From contig NC_061778.1 of NCBI RefSeq assembly GCF_022458985.1, forward strand, positions 4,047,501-4,111,500: 64,000 nucleotides of DNA, read 5' to 3'. The translations under genes and the position numbers were made by a program. The notes under the pieces were generated by a model that did no database searches, was not told where the DNA came from, and saw only the letters and a program-made list of their open reading frames with translations. Positions 51,435-64,000 of this stretch are shown one piece after another (position 1 is the stretch's first letter; each line of letters begins with the position of its first letter). Source of the DNA: Mugil cephalus. Its lineage: Eukaryota > Chordata > Actinopteri > Mugiliformes > Mugilidae.

Positions 51435-53885
51435 TCAGAGCGTTTTGGAGTATCGCCGCCTCACGGAGTCTCTGTAGAACTGGAAGATTTTCTCTGATGC
51501 TTTCTGACTGACGGCTATGCACTGCTGCAGCTGTAGAGGAGGAAAAACATGTGTGGCATCACTACACATCATAAACACGACACCGGAAACGATGCAGAGC
51601 GCAAGAGAGAAAACACGGCGGCACATAGTCACTCGAATTTAAACGCGTTTCTGAATCTAATTTATCGACTGACCTCGTAAACCGAAAACGATCCTTTGGT
51701 TGATGACATCATGACCCTGCGTTCGGTGCTGTCAATCGCAAAGGTCATCAAAGCTCGACTTTCCTTGGGAGAGAAGAAAGGAGGAGGAGGAGGACGTAGG
51801 AAATTCAGAAAGATTGAAGATTCTCTCCAAAGAAAGAGTGAGAGCTACAGTTTTCCGACTCAAAGGAGGTAATGTTTTGGTGGAGTATAGGTGATGTATA
51901 GATAAAAATCTATACTATAAGAATAAAGCAGACCCCTGGTGTGTGTTCTTTTTAATTTACAGTAAACTTTAGCTCCAGATTTACCTTCTCTTGAGCCGCG
52001 GTCGGGTCTGTGATGATCTGACCGTCCGAGCCGATGGCGCAGGTCACTCCACAGAAGAGGCAGCTCATGGGCAACCCTGCGTCCATCAGCGCCATGCAGG
52101 CCGCGTTCAAAGAGCAGGACAAGAGCTGAGGAGCAGTTAAGGAAGAAGCACACGTGCACCGACAGCGAAACTGCATTTCAAAGCACACGAACGGCAGCGG
52201 GGAGTTTTCCTGAAGGATACCGAACCGTCATCGTGTAACACCTGAAGGATGAGGGTGAGCGAGGAGCGAGGATGAAGTGACAACAGCAGAGAGGCCTCGC
52301 AGGTTTCTCGCACGCACTGTTCTTGCGATCGCTCCCGAACACCTGGAAAACAAATGTGGAGATGGATTTGATTCAGGCTGGAAACAGCTGGCTCACTTAC
52401 TCCACCTTGTGTTGCACAGTGGCAGCATGAAACATTTTCATCCTGACAATACTTTCCTTGTCACTATCTGCACATACTGGTATGAAGGGCTTGTCGACAC
52501 GCCTAGCTATAAGTGCAGGTGAAGTGCACCAACACAAAAAACAGCAAAATTATCCAAAGATTTCCTTATGCTGATTTATTTTGGACATGACGCTACACAT
52601 TACATGACTTATCACGGTCAAAACCCGTGTGCCTTCCCCAGTGTGAACCCCTGCGCCGATTAACCCACCTAAAAAAATATTGTCACCTACTGGCACAAAG
52701 GTGCATAACACCCACAAGAAACAAAAAATGAACAATTTGGTTACTACAAATACAAATACTACAGCTAAAGCCAATGAGATCGTAGTGGATTTCTGGAGGT
52801 CCAGACCCCACCTGCAGCCTGTAACCATCTATAGCGAGTGTGTGGAGGTGGTTCAGACCAATAAATACCTTGATCTACATCTGGATCACAAACTAGTCGG
52901 CTAACATAGACACAGTTTACAAAAAAAAGGTCAGAGCCATCTTTATTCCCCAGGCTAAGTTAGTTTAATATCTGTAGGAAGCTGCTGGACATATTCTACC
53001 AGACCACTGATTTTTATTTTTACACAAATTGCTAATTTCACATCAGAGACCCAGAAAGATGTTTTCACTTGGAGAACAACTTACTTGGTAGTCCCACTTT
53101 GGGCTGTATCAACACCTCCAGAGTCGCCCGGTCATAGATTTCCTTGCTGACTTTGACCTCGGCCGGTCCGTAAACTCCTGCCATTATGCTTGTGTCTCCT
53201 TCAGACAACAACAGAAGGTGACATTACTCAACAAAACATGCAACTTTAATCCAGAAGAGGAAATCATGATTACCCCCACAGCAAAAGAAGGGAATACAGA
53301 CAATAACAAACAGACGTATAGAAGAGAGAGGTTGAGGATGGAGAAAAAACAAACGTAGGGGGAAAAAAAAATAAAAATAAAAGAACACACTGGTCGTCAG
53401 GGTAAGAAAAGAGGCAGATGAAGTGATGCACCCTTCATGCCTAAGTAACCTACTGTACAAGCCAGTGGGGGCAGTGCTATGAAGTCAGTTGACTACCTGA
53501 CTACACTGAATGATCAGGTTATTCCATCATTTTTTTTTCTTCCCTGATGGCATCATTACCCAACTTTAGGGAAACATTCATTACGCTTCCCATATTCTTT
53601 AAAGTTAATAAATTCCCTCTGACGTTAACTAAGCCTGCAATTTTTCCAGTGACTGTAAGATGAACTGAGCGCCATGTAGCTGTTGCTGCGAGTCAAACTA
53701 AAGAGCCGAGAAGATGCGTCCGTGTCGTTGTTGTTACCTTGGACGAACGATGCCGAGCCGTCGGGTCGAGACAGTAAACTCTGCTCACAACCAAACTCCC
53801 TCAGAGAAACATTTGAAGAGCCGCAGACTTCCATCATGCTGCTAGCACGGTGTAAAAGTAGCATGTCGCCTGTTGATGACGTCAT
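51435..53885 (-). CDS. exosc5: Exosome complex component RRP46
   Basis: Catalytically inert RNase PH-like subunit of the nine-subunit ring of the RNA exosome, which degrades and trims RNA in nucleus and cytoplasm. Coding exons on the minus strand: 53885-53738, 53198-53085, 52342-52221, 52125-51985, 51763-51674, 51530-51435. They join in phase to 236 residues (human 235). Conserved segments: [76 protein letters not shown], and the C-terminal [14 protein letters not shown]. The start at 53885 gives a length like human; an ATG eight codons on (MLLLHRASS) is a possible alternative. Intron 2 carries a LINE remnant. Confidence 0.95.
52700..53010 (+). mobile_element. LINE reverse-transcriptase remnant in exosc5 intron 2
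   Basis: The plus frame reads [18 protein letters not shown], then [18 protein letters not shown], and with a stop and frame change DTVYKKGQSHL. This is the typical K-x-KE(L/M)VVDFRR..YKYLGVHLDxKL..KKGQSRL block of fish LINEs. Stops and frameshifts show it is dead. It lies antisense to exosc5. Confidence 0.8.
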
Positions 53886-54069
53886 GGTTTAAAAAAAACA
53901 CTAAACAAATACACGTCAAATATTTTTTTTTTCTTGCAAGGATGGTTTCTGTCATTTCAGGTAATTAATATCATGTTGGTTCGTGTTCCAGTGTTATTTA
54001 TTTGTATACCTTTCGTTTAGGTTTTTGACGCTGTAGAAACAGAAACAGGATGTGACGCTATGGCGACCG

Positions 54070-54084
54070 GTTGCCATGGTAATC
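54070..54084. promoter_or_regulatory. RFX X-box-like motif upstream of exosc5
   Basis: GTTGCCATGGTAATC is one base from the palindromic X-box consensus GTTRCCATGGYAAC. It sits 185 bp upstream of the exosc5 start codon. Confidence 0.55.
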
Positions 54085-54684
54085 GCTCCGTAAAGCGGTC
54101 CCGTGGGACTGTTGTAAAGAGAGTTGTAAAAACTAATTTTAATGAGGTCAGAGTATCATCCATTGACTGTAGGTATCACTCATCATTTCCTTGTGGTATT
54201 AATTAAAACGCAACTGAGTCTTTATTAGGGAAGGTGGTCGAAAGTCACCAGCTCTACTATTCATCTGCTATTTGTTTCTCCGAAACATAGTCATTTAGTT
54301 AATATTGTTTTATTTATTTATGACTAAAGTACTTTAGAAGAGAAGTAAGAGGACAGCAATATAATTATCTTATGTTTTGCACTGACCGCGTTTGATGAAT
54401 TTCACTTTGCAGTTCCTCGCTTTTACCACTGGAGGGCATCAAAAGCAAATCCACTTTTCTACCCACATCTTGAAACTGCAAAGTTCAAACACCCGGACGA
54501 AGTAATTAAGATACATTTGGCTTTTACAGTTAAAGCTTTTTTATGCTTACTACTTTAACATTACTCAATTTCCGTTTGAGTTTGCTGCTGTATTTTTAAA
54601 GCACTTGCTGGTAGCGCAGTTATTATATCGTGACTATGTTGATGCTAATTTTAAATAATTGAATTATTGTAATTGCTCAATTTG

Positions 54685-54702
54685 ACCACAAGAGGGCAGT
54701 GA
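54685..54702 (+). promoter_or_regulatory. CTCF-like binding motif
   Basis: ACCACAAGAGGGCAGTG matches the CTCF core CCACNAGRKGGCRS. It lies between the divergent exosc5 and bckdha genes. Inferred only. Confidence 0.4.
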
Positions 54703-55947
54703 ATACGTCTTAACCGGCCTTGACTCAATAGCAGCACCACAACCAAAGTAACCAAAATAAAAAACTAAAGAAAAACTTAAAAAAATCCATTAAAGTCAAA
54801 CTGAAACTAAACTTTTCTTTTGAACATTTAAACTCAAAGTTACATCTAGTAGCTGCATGACACAATAGGTTATTGTTCAGTCTCAAACAGAACATTAAAT
54901 CTTTACCAAAATACATATTTTACCTACAGTAGGATTCAAAACAAAGTAAAAAACTTGAGTTGTTTCAGAATCAGAATCTTTTAATTGGCCAAATGTACAA
55001 TGCACACAGGAATTTTACCTGGTATATCAGCACCAAATAACATTTAATGAAAAGTTAACTTAGCAAGAAAAAAAAGAAAAACAATATATACAATTTAGAA
55101 AAATAAAATCTGAAAATATAAAATATATATAAAATATACAGTGATGCAATCACTTGAATAATTATATGGCTGTTGCGTGTAGAAATGGATTGGCTGTGCT
55201 ACTGTTTTAAGTGTCATATAGTATTGTCTTCACGTTGATAAGACACTGGTATTTCTTTGGAGAGTGTTTATTGTCCCGCCACCCTGTTCAAGTTACAAGG
55301 TTCTTCATTATCATTTATACACATACAAGTAAATTTAAATAATGCAGTAAAATGAAATTAAATGTGCATCCTGTCTTTGTAAGTAAAGTTTAAAGATCTT
55401 AAAACATGGGCTTAACCCGTGGATGAACCCATTGTTTTTTTAACAAAGCGATTCAGAAAAGGATATCAGGTTAAAACACGTTTGACGACTATAGCGTCCA
55501 AGTTTTAATGAAAAGTCAAGCATGACAGAACAAGGAGTGATTTTCATTACCTTTAAACTAAGTAATGAACATGTCATTCTGGTTTTATAATCCATTATAT
55601 TCATGAGCGTCACTATTTACATACAGTCTTATCTTATCTTAATAGACAGATGTTTTATTTGTTTATTTTAGCAGGACTAGTACTTTGGCAGTCGACAGCT
55701 GGTCAATAAAGATAAACCTAATCCCTTTAGTCAATGAACATTAGAGGAACTTTGGAGCAGGATCATATACTACAATATACGCACGTTTATTGTGGTAAGA
55801 CATATGGATTAAATATAAATATTAACTTTATTTATTTATTTTATATTGTTATGCAACAATCACCAAGGCAAATTCCCTGTATGTACAAATACATTTGGCA
55901 ATAAAGTATTTTTCTGATTCTGATGTGACGTTTATTTTGAAGGTCAG

Positions 55948-55956
55948 ACCGGAAGT
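55948..55956 (+). promoter_or_regulatory. ETS (GABP/NRF-2) site in bckdha promoter
   Basis: ACCGGAAGT, a perfect ETS core, lies 206 bp before the bckdha start codon. GABP sites are common in promoters of nuclear genes for mitochondrial enzymes. No TATA box. Confidence 0.5.
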
Positions 55957-56161
55957 TGTGATTGTTGTGATTATTGCTGCTAACTCGATTGTGGCTGTTT
56001 CTAGTCCACATTTCGGCCTAGGGACCGTGTTTGTGGATGGGAACAGGCGTGATTAAAACTTCTATCATAAGCTAAACTCGTCGCAAAGATCTGACCATAT
56101 TTCCTTTATTTGTGACGCACTAAGTTAACGGGGTCGCCTTAAACAAACAGGGGAAAACCAG

Positions 56162-61020
<4,859 letters not shown>

Positions 61021-61918
61021 CTCTGCTGATGCACAAAACGGGCCCCCGGAACAAGTTGCGATTTGGTTATCGGAAGCGGTAATGGGTGACGAATGACACT
61101 AGGATACACTGTTGCACAACTTTTTAAACTGTAGTTTTTGATGTGTCATATTTTTTTGTGCATAACGGAGAGAGTAATTCATGCCTCTTGGGTTTGGTGC
61201 CTTACTTTATAGATTTACCGTCGGTAGTAAAGCAGCTTAATATGTGCAAGATTCACACTTTCACTTTCACATACCTCTTCATTGTTCCTTTGTGTGCGTG
61301 CCGCTGCAGTTTGAATGCATACAAAGTAAACATGCGGATTGATCATTAAGCCGTGGAAGTTGACTAAAGGTTGTGTCTTCTCACGTAACTGTCCCCTCGT
61401 TCATCTGGTTTCCTTACGCATCGCTGAGGTGGCGGATTTAAAGTGTGTTAACGAACTTTCCTCGTGTATCTTGTGTTGTTACGCTTATAGTTGTGTTACA
61501 CGTTTTTCCCAAACCCCAGAACTGTACACTCACTCGTCTGGATTAATATTTTGTGGAAAATAAACTGAAATTAAATCATTGTCGTGGTTGATTCATTTTA
61601 TTTACATTCAATTTAAATATGTCTATAAAACCCCCGAAACAGTGTTTTAAAGCCTGACTTGCAGGTGAGTTTTAAATGCTTAAATAACATAGAGAAAATG
61701 CTATGAGATTTAATTACAAGGTTAAAATGTCTTCCTTCTTAATAACTAGTCCTGAGGTTGGTTGCTGCATTTCTGAGTCCTTGCTGGGTGAAAAGTGGGC
61801 AGTCAAAAAAAACCCTCACTATTGCTCCTGCTGTAGACGGTGCGAGGGAAAATGATGGAAAACAAATAAGCCTATCCCTTGTGCCTGCAGACGGTATTTA
61901 TTTATTCACCCATCCAGT
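61021..61918. other. 3' UTRs of convergent bckdha and b3gnt8
   Basis: The 898 bp between the two stop codons hold the bckdha signal at 61559-61564. On the other strand are candidate AATAAA signals for b3gnt8 at 61595-61600 and 61897-61906. No coding sequence. Confidence 0.6.
61559..61564 (+). terminator. bckdha polyadenylation signal
   Basis: AATAAA 540 bp after the stop codon, followed by a TG/T-rich stretch (TCATTGTCGTGGTTGATTC). Confidence 0.6.
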
Positions 61919-63307
61919 TCAACAAGTCAAAAAAGGGCTCTGGATGCCTTTCCACAGCTTCTTCAACTGCCGTGGCGAGCGCCGATGCACTAAGATAAGA
62001 CTTTTATGTACACACAGATTCTCACGATCTTTCTCATAGATGTCAAAGGTGTGAAATTTGTCGTGTGCCACGGGAGCAACCTTCAGAGCCTTAAAGCACA
62101 TCCCGACGTAGACGTCGTCAATGGGGAAGAAGGGAATGACGTGAGTAAGTGAATGCAGGGGTTTTAAAAAAGTTCCAGAGATGACAAAGCCCCCTCCGCC
62201 AAAATAAGACGGGTACGCGCCGTCATAGAAGCTCACAGGAATGTAGTATTTGTTGTTTGGGTCCCTGAGTGGAGTTGCTGAGTTTATGATTTGTCCAGCA
62301 TACAGCTGAGATGCTTGGGATGGTTGCAGAGACTGCAGGTAGCTGAGCAACTGGTGTGTGTTCACGAACACGTCATCATCGCCGCTAAAGACGAAGGAGA
62401 CGTTCGAGCAGTTTGTCACCGTCCACTCGAGAAGCATGTTCATTTTGAGGGTCAGGTTCAACAAGGATTCCTCAAAGTCCCACTGCAAGATGTCTCTGAA
62501 GTGTTTCGCTTCGAACGACACCAGCGGGTCGAGGTCGGGGTCGTCCTCTTTTAGGTTACCCAGGAGGAACACCAAGCGCACTCTCAGTCCGTTTTGATAC
62601 ACCCCCTCTTTCCCCCACGTCTCCCGGACCGCCTGTCTCCGCTCAAAGTGTTTGGGATTTGACTTGATTGCAAAGAGCAGAAACGTGTGGTCGTGCGCCT
62701 TCCCTTTTTCGGAGACGCACTTGTCCGGTTGAGAGATCAGGACCGACGGGGTCCTGCAGTTTATTCCCTGCACGAAAGTCTGTAACAAGGCGGAGTAGGA
62801 AGCAAAATCGTGCATGTTTGCCTGCAGAGACTCCTGATTTGTCTCTCTGCAGTGGGACCAATGGGTGTCAAGCGCCGAGGGTTTGTCCCCCTTGTCCAGA
62901 CTCGCCAGGCGTGAGTACAGCAGGCGGTTCCAGTACGCTGCATTTTGAGGGATGGTTTCTCGGAGGGCCACAGAAAAAGACACATTGTAGACGTCTTCAT
63001 GAGGTATGGCAGGGACCTCCGCCTTCTTCTCCTCCTCCTCCCTCTCCTCCTCTTTCTCCTTCTCCATGGGCAGCTGAGTTGTTAAATATCTGTCTTGGAT
63101 CTGGACGCTGTGTTGCGTCGGGACGTCTTCTTGCGGGACCTTGTGGCTGTAGGCCATCTCGAGTTTCAGGGTCGAGTAGACGACCAGGAACACGGTGCCA
63201 ATAAAGACCATGGCGACGAAGGTTTGAACACGTCTCATTGTGGCGATCACATTCGGCCGTGTTATTCCGGTCAGGCGCGTTATCTTCGGGTTACACAGCC
63301 TCTGCAT
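61919..63307 (-). CDS. b3gnt8: N-acetyllactosaminide beta-1,3-N-acetylglucosaminyltransferase (B3GNT8/B3GNT2-like)
   Basis: Type II Golgi glycosyltransferase (GT31 family) that adds GlcNAc in beta-1,3 linkage to galactose, extending poly-N-acetyllactosamine chains. A single uninterrupted coding exon of 462 residues, as usual for this family. Short cytosolic tail, signal-anchor TM (about 27-46), a Glu/Lys-rich stem (80-98), then the catalytic domain with FLLFAIKSNPKHFERRQAVRETWG (209-232), the metal-binding GDDDVF (309-314), YYIPVSFYDGAYPSYFGGGGFVISG and the FPIDDVYVGMC motif. FAIKS..RRQAVRETWG and ETIPQNAAYWN..FASY resemble human B3GNT8, and the place next to bckdha matches human gene order. 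Sequence is also close to B3GNT2, so fish databases may call it B3GNT2-like. The start at 63307 is the first in frame; Met24, just before the TM, is a possible alternative. Confidence 0.85.
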   Translation of the reverse strand: MQRLCNPKITRLTGITRPNVIATMRRVQTFVAMVFIGTVFLVVYSTLKLEMAYSHKVPQEDVPTQHSVQIQDRYLTTQLPMEKEKEEEREEEEKKAEVPAIPHEDVYNVSFSVALRETIPQNAAYWNRLLYSRLASLDKGDKPSALDTHWSHCRETNQESLQANMHDFASYSALLQTFVQGINCRTPSVLISQPDKCVSEKGKAHDHTFLLFAIKSNPKHFERRQAVRETWGKEGVYQNGLRVRLVFLLGNLKEDDPDLDPLVSFEAKHFRDILQWDFEESLLNLTLKMNMLLEWTVTNCSNVSFVFSGDDDVFVNTHQLLSYLQSLQPSQASQLYAGQIINSATPLRDPNNKYYIPVSFYDGAYPSYFGGGGFVISGTFLKPLHSLTHVIPFFPIDDVYVGMCFKALKVAPVAHDKFHTFDIYEKDRENLCVHKSLILVHRRSPRQLKKLWKGIQSPFLTC

Positions 63308-64000
63308 TTAGGGGACACGGTCGGTGTTTCCTGTCAACAGGAAACATGCAAATGAGACAGGTCATTTTTATGTAAATGAACACGCTGTCAAAGATCTGAA
63401 GCAGAGGCGGTTCGTTTTAAATGAAAAATAGTTTTTGGCAAAAACAACAAAAAATAAGTTGCATTGAGGAGGCTTTGTTTGCTTTGCTGGGTGACCCTGT
63501 CCTTTCGCTGAATAATTACAGATCCAAGCGGCTGCACATACAGGTTGTATAAGGATAATGAAATATACATTTTATGTCATAGTACACATAAAATCAACGT
63601 TTTTCATGCCAAGGACCACCAAACTGATGGAGAGATTAAGTAGGGACCCCCTACCTACTATATGTCGTTCTATATTAAACTCTGATTAGTGCTATTTATA
63701 AATATACACCATTTTTATAATTTTGCATTCAATATTGAGCTATTCCTTATCCTTTTACTAAAATATGCTGCTTTCACCAAAGACTTCAGTACCTCCACGG
63801 GCCCCCTAAGGGTTGCGGACCCTCTATTGAAGACCCATGCATTAAATCACAGTTTAATAAGTAACTTGAAGCCAGTTACATAATAACAGCCAACAACCTG
63901 ATAAACTTGGTATTTTTACAATACAATAGGCTTATAACCTAATAAAAGTCATAACCGTAATAACTTCTGGTAAATAACGTAATTGGCCTGTTAAAAAAAA
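63308..64000. other. Region upstream of b3gnt8 with repeat fragment
   Basis: Upstream sequence of b3gnt8. A segment at 63604-63840 (CCAAGGACCACC, GGGACCCCCTACC, GGGCCCCCTAAGGG) resembles a frequent fish interspersed repeat. No gene is supported to the window edge. Confidence 0.4.

Larger units (their letters stand above)
53886..56161. other. Intergenic region between divergent exosc5 and bckdha
   Basis: Contains the exosc5 and bckdha promoters, a LINE-type 3' tail at 54965-55020 (CAGAATCAGAATCTTTTAATTGGCC), and a second tail in the opposite orientation at 55850-55925 (CAATAAAGT..TTCTGATTCTGA). No coding sequence. Confidence 0.6.

Noticed and set aside
62668-63204. 178-codon open frame opposite b3gnt8
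   Set aside because: Shadow of the real gene on the minus strand, which carries all family motifs.

Overview
This window is vertebrate nuclear DNA, almost certainly from a teleost fish. It holds intron-rich genes with GT-AG splice sites, an AT-rich non-coding background, many microsatellites, and decayed fish-type LINE fragments and TTAA-flanked MITEs. Nothing in it looks prokaryotic, viral or plasmid-borne. Seven protein-coding genes can be supported. Gene names come from remembered family and human-ortholog sequences and from gene order; no search was run.

Layout from left to right. (1) hnrnpul1, minus strand, about 2.0-7.6 kb, is the 5' ten coding exons of an hnRNP U-like RNA-binding protein; its last exons lie beyond the left edge. 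(2) opa3, minus, 9.2-10.7 kb, is a two-exon mitochondrial protein gene. (3) ppp1r13l (iASPP), plus, 17.2-23.6 kb, has eleven coding exons ending in ankyrin repeats and an SH3 domain. (4) A gene-poor stretch of about 20 kb follows (23.9-45.5 kb), rich in repeats. Its right part probably holds a non-coding first exon and a 5.4 kb intron of the next gene. (5) tmem91 (SynDIG3, dispanin family), plus, 45.5-49.2 kb. (6) exosc5, minus, 51.4-53.9 kb, is an exosome ring subunit. (7) bckdha, plus, 56.2-61.0 kb, is the branched-chain ketoacid dehydrogenase E1-alpha. (8) A single-exon beta-1,3-GlcNAc transferase, best matched to b3gnt8, minus, 61.9-63.3 kb.

In human, HNRNPUL1, TMEM91, EXOSC5, BCKDHA and B3GNT8 are neighbours on 19q13.2, while OPA3 and PPP1R13L are on 19q13.32. 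The window is therefore a compact fish version of a human chromosome 19q block. The genes do not form one pathway: they cover RNA processing and decay, mitochondrial function, p53/NF-kB control, a membrane protein and glycan extension. tmem91/exosc5 and bckdha/b3gnt8 are convergent pairs, and exosc5/bckdha is divergent.

I found no undescribed biological system. The most useful leads are a TTAA-flanked palindromic MITE sitting 9 bp inside a ppp1r13l splice donor, a pre-miRNA-like hairpin at 36.95 kb, a (GGGGCC)n run translated as Gly-Pro in tmem91, a poly-Asn upstream ORF in the tmem91 leader, and candidate regulatory motifs (regularly spaced CCAAT boxes, an RFX X-box, CTCF-like sites). Exon boundaries come from reading frame plus GT/AG signals and agree in phase throughout each gene. 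Untranslated exons and regulatory sites are inference.
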